From CAZEXD01 sp964516865 (GTDB lineage: Bacteria; Patescibacteriota; Minisyncoccia; Minisyncoccales; Staskawiczbacteraceae), in NCBI GenBank assembly GCA_964516865.1, contig CAZEXD010000006.1:1-29957 (forward strand): 29,957 bases of DNA, given 5' to 3'. The notes below the pieces were generated by a model. That model saw nothing but the letters and a program-made list of their open reading frames with translations. It made no database searches and was not told the DNA's origin. The position numbers were made by a program, and so were the translations under genes. Shown here in pieces: positions 7,794 to 14,786 of this stretch (position 1 is its first letter; each line of letters starts with the position of its first letter).

Positions 7794-8861
7794 ATGATTA
7801 GAAAATTGCGCGATTTTAAAGTTACAGGCAGGAGAGTTTTGGTAAGGTGCGATTTTAATGTACCGATAAACGAGGCGGGTCTCATTTTGGACGATTTTAG
7901 AATTCGCGAAACTCTTCCCACCATTCGTTATTTGGTTAAAAAGAAAGCAAAGATAATTTTAATGAGTCATTTGGGAGAGCCGGAGGGAAAATTTGTATCT
8001 TATTTAACCTTAGATAAGATTCAAGAAAGGTTAGCGGAACTTTCGGGGCTGCCAATAACAAAGGCGCCGGATTGCGTAGGTTATGAAATCAGAAAATATA
8101 CTTATGGAATGGAGCCGGGCCAAATTTTGCTTTTGGAAAATTTAAGATTTTATAAAGAAGAAAAACAAAACAATCCTGAATTCGCCAAGGCGCTTTCCCA
8201 AATGGGAGATATTTATATTAACGATGCTTTTGGCGTTTGTCATCGCCCTCATGCTTCAATAATTGGGGTGCCTAAATATTTAGTGGAGAATGGCATTGGT
8301 TTTTTAATGGAAAAAGAAATAAGAACCTTAGAGAAAATTATGCAAAAGCCCAGAAGGCCGATGCTCGCTATCGTGGGGGGAGAAAAAGTGGAAACAAAGT
8401 CAAAATTAATCGCTAATTTATTAAATTTTGCGGACAAAGTTTTGATCTCTGGTTTAATAAAAAAAGAAATAGATAATTTAGGGATAAAATTTAAGAATGA
8501 TGAAAAATTAATAAAGCCCGTTGACGCGGTTACGGAAGGGGGAAATGAGCCAGATATTGGTCCCAAGACAATAGAGATTTTCAAAAAAGAAATAAAAAAA
8601 GCCAGAACAATTTTTTGGAACGGTCCCTTAGGAATGGTGGAAAAAGAAGAGTTTAGTAAAGGAACTTTTGAAATCGCCAATGCGATTGCGAAAAAATGGT
8701 TTTGTTTTTCCGTGGTGGGAGGTGGAACGACGGTTGAATTTTTAACCAAAATTGGTTTGCTTTCAAGATTTGATCACGTTTCAACCGGTGGCGGTGCCTT
8801 GTTAACCTTTTTGGCCGGCGAGCCGCTAATCGGTTTACAACCTTTAATAAGAGCAAAATAG
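7794..8861 (+). CDS. pgk: Phosphoglycerate kinase (short, altered nucleotide site)
   Basis: This glycolytic enzyme interconverts 1,3-bisphosphoglycerate plus ADP with 3-phosphoglycerate plus ATP in the cytoplasm. The signature VLVRCDFNVP (residues 15-24), DDFRIRETLPT, LLLENLRFYKEE, NDAFGVCHRPHAS, GGEKVETK, NGPLGMVE and STGGGALLTFLAGEPLIG are all present. At 355 residues it is about 35-40 shorter than typical bacterial forms. The missing part follows KVLISGLI (around residue 219), where most PGKs have the GGGMA segment and the stretch after it. SHLGRP is SHLGEP (E62), and the nucleotide-site GGGD is GGGT (T312). The identity is firm; whether activity is normal is open. The gene ends 9 nt before the DHH gene. 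Confidence 0.93.
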   Translation: MIRKLRDFKVTGRRVLVRCDFNVPINEAGLILDDFRIRETLPTIRYLVKKKAKIILMSHLGEPEGKFVSYLTLDKIQERLAELSGLPITKAPDCVGYEIRKYTYGMEPGQILLLENLRFYKEEKQNNPEFAKALSQMGDIYINDAFGVCHRPHASIIGVPKYLVENGIGFLMEKEIRTLEKIMQKPRRPMLAIVGGEKVETKSKLIANLLNFADKVLISGLIKKEIDNLGIKFKNDEKLIKPVDAVTEGGNEPDIGPKTIEIFKKEIKKARTIFWNGPLGMVEKEEFSKGTFEIANAIAKKWFCFSVVGGGTTVEFLTKIGLLSRFDHVSTGGGALLTFLAGEPLIGLQPLIRAK

Positions 8862-8870
8862 TAAAAAAAA

Positions 8871-10025
8871 ATGCCCAGAAAACCCCAAATAAAAAATCTT
8901 AAAAAAACGGCGGAGAGGATTAAAAAAGCAATAAAAAACAAAGAGCGAATTATTTTGTACGGCGATGCTGATTTAGACGGAATTTCTTCGGTTGTAATTA
9001 TGAAAGAAACCATTCAGAGTTTGGGAGGCGAGGTGGCCGTTGTTTTTTTTCCCGATAGAGAAAATGACGGTTACGGCATAACCGAAAAAGCGTTGTCTGA
9101 ATTGAAAGAATTTACCCCGGCTTTATTGATTTCTTTTGATTTGGGAATAGGCAATTTTAAAGAAATAGAAATTGCTAATAAAATGGGGCTTGAGGTTTTA
9201 GTAATTGACCATCATCAAATTTTGGATGGCTTGCCCAAAGCGTCAATTATTATTGATCCAAAACAAAAAGATGATAAATACCCATTTAAAGAATTGGCAA
9301 CCGCTGGTTTGACTTTTAAACTTGCTGAAGAAATTTTAAAAGAAAATTTTTCCGAAAATTTGAAAAATAGTTTTTTAGAATTGGCGGCATTAGCCACTTT
9401 GGCGGATATGATGCCCATTATTGAAGACAATAAAATTATTGTTGACAAAGGATTAGATTCTCTTCGTCGCACTTTTCGGCCAGGCTTAAAAGTATTTTTT
9501 GAGGTATTAGAAAGCGATTCTTTAGACAATGGCAACCTTCAAAAAATAATTTCTGTTCTTAATACCTGTGAAAGAATCGGTTTTCTTAATGAGACATATT
9601 TTCTTTTGACCTCTTCTTTAGAGAAGGCAAGAGAAAGAGTAAAAAATTTATTTGAGAAAAACCAAAAAAAGCAAATCAGAACCAAAGAAATAATTGAGGA
9701 AGTAGAAAGAAAAATAAAATCAAAAACATCGGACCCAATTATTTTTGAAGGTGATCAATTTTGGCCACTGGTTTTAGCCGGTTCCGTTGCTTCCGCTATT
9801 TGCCAGAAATATAAAAAACCCGTTTTTATTTTTAAAAAAGGAGAAATAGAGAGTACGGGTTCAACAAGGATGCCAAATGGCTTAAATGCGGTAGAGGCAA
9901 TGTCATCTTGCGCCGACCTTTTAATAACTTATGGGGGGCACCCCTCAGCGGCTGGCTTTAGATTGAAAAACGAAAACCTCGATAAGTTTAAAGATTGTTT
10001 AATAAATTATTTTTTTAAAAAATAA
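8871..10025 (+). CDS. RecJ-like DHH/DHHA1 phosphoesterase
   Basis: The 384-residue protein has the DHH-family metal motifs DADLDG (residues 32-37), ISFDLG and DHHQ (113-116), plus LATLADMMP. A C-terminal DHHA1-like domain ends with GGHPSAAGF (about 355-363). This is the core of RecJ single-strand-specific 5'-3' exonucleases, but without the extra C-terminal domain of full RecJ (about 570 residues), so the protein may be a compact RecJ or another DHH nuclease or phosphodiesterase. It follows pgk by 9 nt, so the two are probably co-transcribed although the functions are unrelated. The ATG at 8871 has only an A-run before it. Confidence 0.85.
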   Translation: MPRKPQIKNLKKTAERIKKAIKNKERIILYGDADLDGISSVVIMKETIQSLGGEVAVVFFPDRENDGYGITEKALSELKEFTPALLISFDLGIGNFKEIEIANKMGLEVLVIDHHQILDGLPKASIIIDPKQKDDKYPFKELATAGLTFKLAEEILKENFSENLKNSFLELAALATLADMMPIIEDNKIIVDKGLDSLRRTFRPGLKVFFEVLESDSLDNGNLQKIISVLNTCERIGFLNETYFLLTSSLEKARERVKNLFEKNQKKQIRTKEIIEEVERKIKSKTSDPIIFEGDQFWPLVLAGSVASAICQKYKKPVFIFKKGEIESTGSTRMPNGLNAVEAMSSCADLLITYGGHPSAAGFRLKNENLDKFKDCLINYFFKK

Positions 10026-10136
10026 TCTTTAACTCAAAATCCAAATTTTAAAAATTAAAACGTCAAGTAAAACCCTAAAAACTGATTTAAAAATAAAAAA
10101 AATAAGCAAAATGTTAGAAGCCATTTTAATTGCGTT

Positions 10137-10200
10137 AAAAAACAAAAAGTTTTAAACTTAATTTAAGTTTTTAAGTTTTGATTTTTGCGTTTTGAGTTTA
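10137..10200 (+). repeat. AT-rich inverted repeats in the gap before the RNase H gene
   Basis: An AAACTTAA-T-TTAAGTTT palindrome sits at about 10155-10171. The word AACTCAAAA near 10031 has its inverse TTTTGAGTT near 10191. The gap 10026-10209 shows no gene. The palindrome has no T-tract typical of a terminator. Confidence 0.45.
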
Positions 10201-10209
10201 ATTTATTCT

Positions 10210-10653
10210 ATGAAAAAATTCATTATTTATACCGATGGCGGTTCGCGAGGTAATCCCGGTCAAGCGGCGATCGGCATTGTTATTTGCAATGAAAAAGAAC
10301 AAGAATTAAAAAAATATGGAGAATATTTAGGAGATAATTTAACAAACAACGAAGCCGAGTATAAAGCCGTTATTTTCGCCTTAAAAAAATTTAAGGCTCT
10401 TTTTGGGAAAAAATTGGCTGAAAATACGGAGATTGATATAAAAAGTGATTCAGAATTTTTAATTAAACAAGTTGATGGTGAGTATAAAATTTTAGACGAA
10501 AATATCCAAAAATTATTTTTAGAACTATGGAATTTGCGGTTGGATTTTAAAAAAATAAATTTTAAATTAATTCCCCGAGAAAAAAATAAAGAAGCAGACA
10601 GGTTGGTAAACGAAGCGCTAGAGGAAATTGGTAAAAACCAATCATTGCTTTAA
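10210..10653 (+). CDS. Ribonuclease HI family protein
   Basis: RNase HI cuts the RNA strand of RNA/DNA hybrids using four acidic residues. Visible here are YTDGGSRGNPG (first Asp at residue 9), NNEAEYKAV (Glu), SDSEFLIKQ (Asp) and NKEADRLVNEAL (final Asp), in the order of the bacterial/archaeal short RNase HI family. I chose the ATG at 10210, giving 147 residues. An in-frame TTG at 10192 would add six residues (MSLIYS) not expected in the family. The SET-domain gene follows after 31 nt. Confidence 0.9.
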   Translation: MKKFIIYTDGGSRGNPGQAAIGIVICNEKEQELKKYGEYLGDNLTNNEAEYKAVIFALKKFKALFGKKLAENTEIDIKSDSEFLIKQVDGEYKILDENIQKLFLELWNLRLDFKKINFKLIPREKNKEADRLVNEALEEIGKNQSLL

Positions 10654-10684
10654 ATTTCTCTCAAATATTTTTATTTTATGTTTT

Positions 10685-11101
10685 ATGATTAAGAAAAAAG
10701 ATATTCTTAAAAATTTAAAAAATACTTATTGTCGCTTAAAACCATCAAAAATAAACGGCGTAGGAGTTTTTGCAATAAGAGAAATTCCCAGAGGCGTTAA
10801 TCCATTTCAGGTGTTGAAAAAAGAAAAATGGTATACCTTTAAAATATCTGATTTTAAAAATTTCGATAAAGAAATTTTAAAAATGGTTGACGATTTTTTT
10901 GTAATTGAAAAAGGTGGAAAAGTTTCAATTCCGGATCTAGCATTAAATGGGATGAATATTTCATTTTTTCTAAATAATTCTGAAAAACCAAACCTTAAGC
11001 CAATTAATGGCGGTTTATTTTTTAAAACCATAAGAAAAATTAAAAAGGGAGAAGAACTTACTACCTCCTATAAAGATTATGACTGGAAATATAAACAATA
11101 A
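10685..11101 (+). CDS. SET-domain protein (putative lysine methyltransferase)
   Basis: The 138-residue protein begins IKKKDILKNLKN. It has the SET-like elements LKPSKINGVGVFAIREIPRG (residues about 18-37), MNISFFLNNSEKPN and a C-terminal KIKKGEELTTSYKDYDW, matching the N-terminal G-x-G-V-F-A strand, the N/H-rich motif and the E-E-L-T-x-x-Y end of SET methyltransferases. The usual NH of the NHSxxPN-type motif reads FLNNSEKPN here, so SAM binding may differ. The start at ATG 10685 avoids overlapping the RNase H gene; an upstream in-frame GTG at 10628 would overlap it by 26 nt. The 3' end overlaps the ATP-grasp gene by 23 nt, which suggests coupled expression. The substrate is unknown. Confidence 0.75.
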   Translation: MIKKKDILKNLKNTYCRLKPSKINGVGVFAIREIPRGVNPFQVLKKEKWYTFKISDFKNFDKEILKMVDDFFVIEKGGKVSIPDLALNGMNISFFLNNSEKPNLKPINGGLFFKTIRKIKKGEELTTSYKDYDWKYKQ

Positions 11102-12440
11102 TAAAGAAGAAAATGATAAAGAAAAAAATAACGGAAAAGTTTTAAATAATCTTTCTTTTCCTCCAAAAAAGTTTTTATTTATTTCTTGGGAAAGTTTAAG
11201 CGGCGATTTGGCTTGGCAAATTAAAAAAGAAGGCCATGAAGTAAAGATTTTTATAAAAGATGAGGGGGACAAAGATGTTTATGATGGATTTTTGGAAAAA
11301 GTTGATGATTGGGAAAAATACAAGGACTGGGCAGACGTTATTGTTTTTGATGATATTGGGTTTGGCAGTATCGCCGATTCCTTAAGAAGTGAAGGAAAAT
11401 TAGTGGTTGGCGGAAGTAAATATACTGATAAACTGGAAGAAGACAGAGAGTTTGCTCAAAATGAAATGAGAAGAGTGGGAATGTCGGTTCTTTCTCATTG
11501 GGACTTTGAAGAATTTGAGGCGGCAATAAAATTCATTAAAGAAAATCCTGGACGATATGTTTTTAAACCCTCTGGAAATGTTTCTTCCGAACAAAAGGGA
11601 ATATTGTTTTTAGGCCAAGAAGAGGATGGAAGGGATTTAATTGAAATTCTGGAACAGAATAAAAAGGCGTGGGCTAAAAAAATAAAAAGATTTCAACTTC
11701 AAAAAATGGCTGTTGGCGTAGAAGTGGCGGTTGGTATTTTTTTTAATGGGCAAGATTTTATTTATCCTGTCAATATTAATTTTGAACATAAAAAACTATT
11801 TCCCGGCGATATTGGTCCTTACACTGGTGAAATGGGGACTTTAATGTATTGGTCGCCCCCGAATGAAATTTTTAAAAGCACTCTTTTGAAAGCAAAAGAG
11901 GAATTAGTAAAATCCGGTTATGTTGGCTATATTGATATTAATTGCATTGCGAACAGCAGGGGAGTATATCCCTTGGAATACACCTGCCGATTTGGTTATC
12001 CTCATATTTCAATAGCGATGGAGGGAGTTTTGAACAGTTGGGGAGAATTTCTTTATAAATTAGCGAAAAAAGAAACTGTTGAACTAAAAACAAAAAAGGG
12101 ATTTCAAATAGGAGTGGTTATTGCCGTTCCTCCTTTTCCCTTTGAAGACAAAAAGGAATTTTTTATTTATAAAGATCTTTCAATTATTTTTAAAAAGAAT
12201 AATTTAGATGGAATTCATTTGGGAGACGTTAAAATGGTAAATGGAACATGGGTTGTTACCGGCGAGTCTGGTTATGTTTTGGTAGTGACGGGTAGCGGCT
12301 TTACTGTTGAAGAAGCAAGAAAACAGGTTTATTCTCGGATAAACAACATAATTCTTCAAAATATGTTTTATCGAACAGATATTGGGTTAAGATGGTATAA
12401 AGATTCTGACCGTTTGCATATGTGGGGATATTTGTATTAA
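11079..12440 (+). CDS. PurD-like ATP-grasp protein (phosphoribosylamine-glycine ligase family)
   Basis: The 453-residue protein starts with a charged 25-residue leader, then KFLFISWESLSGDLAWQIKKEG. The following parts match the PurD arrangement: VIVFDDIGFGSIADSLR, GGSKYTDKLEEDREFAQNEM, YVFKPSGNVSSEQKGILF (ATP-grasp Lys), GDIGPYTGEMGTLMY (PurD has GPxTGGMG) and PLEYTCRFGYPHISIAM (PurD has E-x-N-x-RFGDPE). Here the metal-site E-x-N reads E-Y-T and the GDPE segment reads GYPH, so glycinamide ribonucleotide synthesis is doubtful. No other purine gene is present. A related ATP-dependent ligase is more likely, perhaps acting with the overlapping SET gene. Confidence 0.75.
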   Translation: MTGNINNNKEENDKEKNNGKVLNNLSFPPKKFLFISWESLSGDLAWQIKKEGHEVKIFIKDEGDKDVYDGFLEKVDDWEKYKDWADVIVFDDIGFGSIADSLRSEGKLVVGGSKYTDKLEEDREFAQNEMRRVGMSVLSHWDFEEFEAAIKFIKENPGRYVFKPSGNVSSEQKGILFLGQEEDGRDLIEILEQNKKAWAKKIKRFQLQKMAVGVEVAVGIFFNGQDFIYPVNINFEHKKLFPGDIGPYTGEMGTLMYWSPPNEIFKSTLLKAKEELVKSGYVGYIDINCIANSRGVYPLEYTCRFGYPHISIAMEGVLNSWGEFLYKLAKKETVELKTKKGFQIGVVIAVPPFPFEDKKEFFIYKDLSIIFKKNNLDGIHLGDVKMVNGTWVVTGESGYVLVVTGSGFTVEEARKQVYSRINNIILQNMFYRTDIGLRWYKDSDRLHMWGYLY

Positions 12441-12453
12441 TAATATTTAAAAA

Positions 12454-12487
12454 AAGCAAAAACCCGCCTTTCAGCGGGTTTTTGCTT
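12454..12487 (-). terminator. Rho-independent terminator of rnpB
   Basis: A perfect 14-bp stem (12454-12467 with 12474-12487, arm AAGCAAAAACCCGC) closes a 6-nt loop. Read on the minus strand it comes right after the end of rnpB and is followed by a T-tract. Read on the plus strand it may also stop the ATP-grasp transcript, but no plus-strand T-tract follows beyond the stem. Confidence 0.9.
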
Positions 12488-12872
12488 GTCCCAGCAAGAC
12501 CGTAAGCCGAATTCTGTTTTATTGGTCATCTATCTGGGTTCGATATTACTATCGAATTCTAGCGAACTACTTTTAACCCTTTCTATTGACGAAACAATAG
12601 ATACGGGCTTTGTTCTTGCACCCAGTAAGGATTTAGCCGTTTCACTTCAATGTTTCCATTGAACTCGCCAAGCAGATATTGCTATATGCCCGGCGCCTTA
12701 TCCTTTCGGACTCGGCGTCACTGTTCGCACCTCTAACCTTACGGTTGAAGGGTGTTACCCTTTACTTTTTTATCTGCTTGAAAATTCAAGCAGAGGGTGT
12801 TCGGACTTTCCTCTCGCGCTATTGCTATTAAATAAACAACACTAGGCGAGCGACCAATCATCTTGCTGGGAC
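12488..12872 (-). ncRNA. rnpB: RNase P RNA (bacterial class A)
   Basis: This is the catalytic RNA that trims tRNA 5' ends. On the minus strand the ends pair as helix P1 (GTCCCAGCAAGA with TCTTGCTGGGAC, 12 bp). The conserved core is present: GAGAGGAAAGTCCGAAC, the GGTGCAAGAACAAAG segment, AGATAGATGACC and ACAGAATTCGGCTTAC. The length of about 385 nt fits class A RNase P RNA. It has its own promoter and terminator and is the only minus-strand gene seen in the window. Confidence 0.95.
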
Positions 12873-12878
12873 AATTTT

Positions 12879-12908
12879 ATTTTACCAGATTTTAATTCAT
12901 TTTGTCAA
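12879..12908 (-). promoter_or_regulatory. rnpB promoter (TTGACA-N18-TAAAAT)
   Basis: On the minus strand a perfect -35 TTGACA (12903-12908) and a -10 TAAAAT (12879-12884) are 18 nt apart. The -10 lies about 6-7 nt before the first paired base of rnpB, as expected for transcription from the mature 5' end. Confidence 0.8.
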
Positions 12909-12929
12909 GATTGTAAAATATCCTAAGAT
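12902..12929 (+). promoter_or_regulatory. Possible kelch-gene promoter, overlapping the rnpB -35
   Basis: TTGTCA (12902-12907) and TAAGAT (12924-12929) are 16 nt apart and sit 40 nt before the kelch ATG. The -35 shares its bases with the opposite-strand rnpB -35. The -10 lies in a 10-bp tandem repeat (12918-12937). Confidence 0.4.
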
Positions 12930-12937
12930 ATCCTAAA
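12918..12937. repeat. 10-bp tandem repeat (ATATCCTAAG / ATATCCTAAA)
   Basis: Two adjacent 10-bp copies differ at one base and overlap the proposed -10 of the kelch gene. They could be regulator sites or chance in AT-rich DNA. Confidence 0.5.
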
Positions 12938-12968
12938 ATGAATAAAAGTTAATATTAATAATTAAGGT

Positions 12969-13976
12969 ATGCTTTTAGAAATAATTTTTGCTTTTGTTCT
13001 CTTTTTAAAAAATTTTGAGGAAACCAAAAAAAGTTTAATTTTAGAAAATGATTTGGCGAATTTTCATTGGCAATTGGCGTTGAAAAACGCTCCTTGGTCA
13101 GAAAGAGATGCTTCTTGGGGCGTTGTTTTTCAAGACAAGATTTGGATTTTAGGGGGAGTGGGCGGAATTTATCCAAACTATGAAGACATAAAAGGCGATG
13201 TTTGGAATTCCAACGATGGCATTCATTGGGTTAAAGTTACCGATAAGGCGCCTTGGGCAGCAAGAAGAGGGCACGTTTCTTTTGTTTTTCAAGATAAGAT
13301 TTGGTTAGTGGGTGGGGTGAAAAAAGGAGAAATTTTTCTTAATGACGTTTGGTTTTCGGAAGATGGTATTAATTGGACTTTAGTAACCAACAATGCTTCG
13401 TGGTTGCCGAGAAAGGGTTTTTCAGTCGTGGTGTTTAATAATAAAATATTTTTACTGGGAGGAATGAGTATAAAAGGAGCGGTTAATGATGTTTGGGTTT
13501 CCAAAAATGGCAAAGATTGGTATCTTGTTCAAGAACATGCCGCTTGGTCGCCGCGTTATGATTTGGCAGCGGAAGTTTTTGATAACAAAATTTGGATAAG
13601 CGGAGGTGTTTTTCCCGCCCCCTTAGCCGGCTTTGATTCTTGGACAGGGAAAAAAGATGTGTGGGCTTCGGAGGACGGAAAGGATTGGAAATTAATTGTT
13701 GAAGAAGCCCCCTGGCCTGGCCGCCATGGCCATTGTTTTCTTAATTACAAAAATCATCTTTGGATAATAAGCGGCTGGAGCGGTTATGGCAAGGGATATA
13801 ATGACACTTGGTTTTCAAAAGATGGGGCGAATTGGCAAAAAATAAATCAGAAATTACCTTGGCAGGGTCGGGAAGATGCCATTTGTTTGGTTTTTCAGGA
13901 TAAAATTATAATGACGTCCGGAATGAAGACCAATGGTCGAAGGACCAATGATTTTTGGATATTAAAAAATAAATGA
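12969..13976 (+). CDS. Kelch-like six-bladed beta-propeller protein, probably exported
   Basis: The 335-residue protein opens with a hydrophobic stretch (MLLEIIFAFVLFL) that may be a short signal peptide or anchor. Six repeats of about 50 residues follow, each with a strand ending in GG or SG (WILGG, WLVGG, FLLGG, WISGG, WIISG, IMTSG) and then a NDVWxSxDGxxW-type unit and a PWxxR motif. This is the kelch pattern; the last strand, DFWILKNK, would close the first blade. Kelch propellers bind partners or carbohydrates, and some are enzymes, but no catalytic site is evident. The TGA stop overlaps the next gene's ATG as ATGA. Its function is unknown. Confidence 0.85.
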   Translation: MLLEIIFAFVLFLKNFEETKKSLILENDLANFHWQLALKNAPWSERDASWGVVFQDKIWILGGVGGIYPNYEDIKGDVWNSNDGIHWVKVTDKAPWAARRGHVSFVFQDKIWLVGGVKKGEIFLNDVWFSEDGINWTLVTNNASWLPRKGFSVVVFNNKIFLLGGMSIKGAVNDVWVSKNGKDWYLVQEHAAWSPRYDLAAEVFDNKIWISGGVFPAPLAGFDSWTGKKDVWASEDGKDWKLIVEEAPWPGRHGHCFLNYKNHLWIISGWSGYGKGYNDTWFSKDGANWQKINQKLPWQGREDAICLVFQDKIIMTSGMKTNGRRTNDFWILKNK

Positions 13977-14680
13977 AAATTAAACCAAACGAGGGAAAAA
14001 AAATAATAGTTGAAATTGGCGGAAAGAAATGGGCCCGTTATCCTGTAAAAACCCATTTTATTGGTATTGATGATAATTTTGAGGAAATTGTTAAAAAATA
14101 TATTTTACCCCTTGCTAAAAAGGGCGATATGATTGCGCTGGGGCAAAAAATTGTTTCAATTTTACAGAAAAGAATTATTTATAAAAAAGATGTTAAGGTT
14201 GGTTTTTGGGCAAAATTTCTTTCAAAATTCGCTAAAAAAACCCCTTATGGATTTTCAGTGGGAAACCCTTTAAAAATGCAAGTAGCGATAGATATGGCTG
14301 GTTTACCACGAATTTTTTGGGCAGGTATTTGTAGTATGGTGGCGAAATTATTTGGCATTTCCGGCACTTTTTATCGAGTCGCCGGCCACCAAATAAATGA
14401 ATTAGATGGATTTTATGGAAAATTTTATTCTCAGTATGCGGAAATGGGTATTTTAGGACCTATTGATTGCGATTTATTGTGCGACAGATTAAGGGAAAAG
14501 TTTGGTCTTAGTTTTTTTGTTGCTGATGTTAATGATTTAGGAGGGAATATTTTGGGTCGAAGCAAGGATTTGAATGACAAAGAAAGTTTATTGCTAAAAA
14601 TTTTAAAAGATAATCCGGCGGGCCAATCAAACGAACAGACGCCGATAATAATAATCAGAGAAATAAATTATTCTAATTAA
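13973..14680 (+). CDS. CofE-like ligase (coenzyme F420:L-glutamate ligase family)
   Basis: The 235-residue protein contains YPVKTHFIGIDDNFEEIVKKYILPLAKKGDMIALGQKIVSI, split here as an N-terminal region with KTHFIGIDD, then KKGDMIALGQKIVSI. Later segments are GNPLKMQVAIDMAGLPRIF, GHQINELDGFYG, CDLLCDRLREKFG and VADVNDLGGNILG. These resemble F420-0:gamma-glutamyl ligases, which add glutamate to the cofactor with GTP. F420 synthesis is not expected in such reduced genomes and no other F420 gene is here, so another acid-amine ligation is likely. The gene is translationally coupled to the kelch gene by a 4-nt ATGA overlap, suggesting a joint pathway. Confidence 0.75.
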   Translation: MKIKPNEGKKIIVEIGGKKWARYPVKTHFIGIDDNFEEIVKKYILPLAKKGDMIALGQKIVSILQKRIIYKKDVKVGFWAKFLSKFAKKTPYGFSVGNPLKMQVAIDMAGLPRIFWAGICSMVAKLFGISGTFYRVAGHQINELDGFYGKFYSQYAEMGILGPIDCDLLCDRLREKFGLSFFVADVNDLGGNILGRSKDLNDKESLLLKILKDNPAGQSNEQTPIIIIREINYSN

Positions 14681-14786
14681 ACTCAATTTTAAAATCTTTG
14701 ACCTTTGATTTGCGCAATAATAAGTTTTTAAAATTCGGAAATTACTCATTAATATTTTTTTTATTAAATAAGTTAGTTCAAGTTTA

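Noticed and set aside
8249..8749. 166-codon minus-strand frame inside pgk
   Set aside because: It lies wholly antisense to a clear pgk gene and resembles no protein I know.
10192..10209. TTG start for the RNase H gene
   Set aside because: The ATG at 10210 begins exactly at the family's usual N-terminus; the extra residues have no support.
10628..10684. GTG start for the SET gene overlapping RNase H
   Set aside because: The ATG at 10685 removes the overlap and a hydrophobic stretch not typical of SET proteins.
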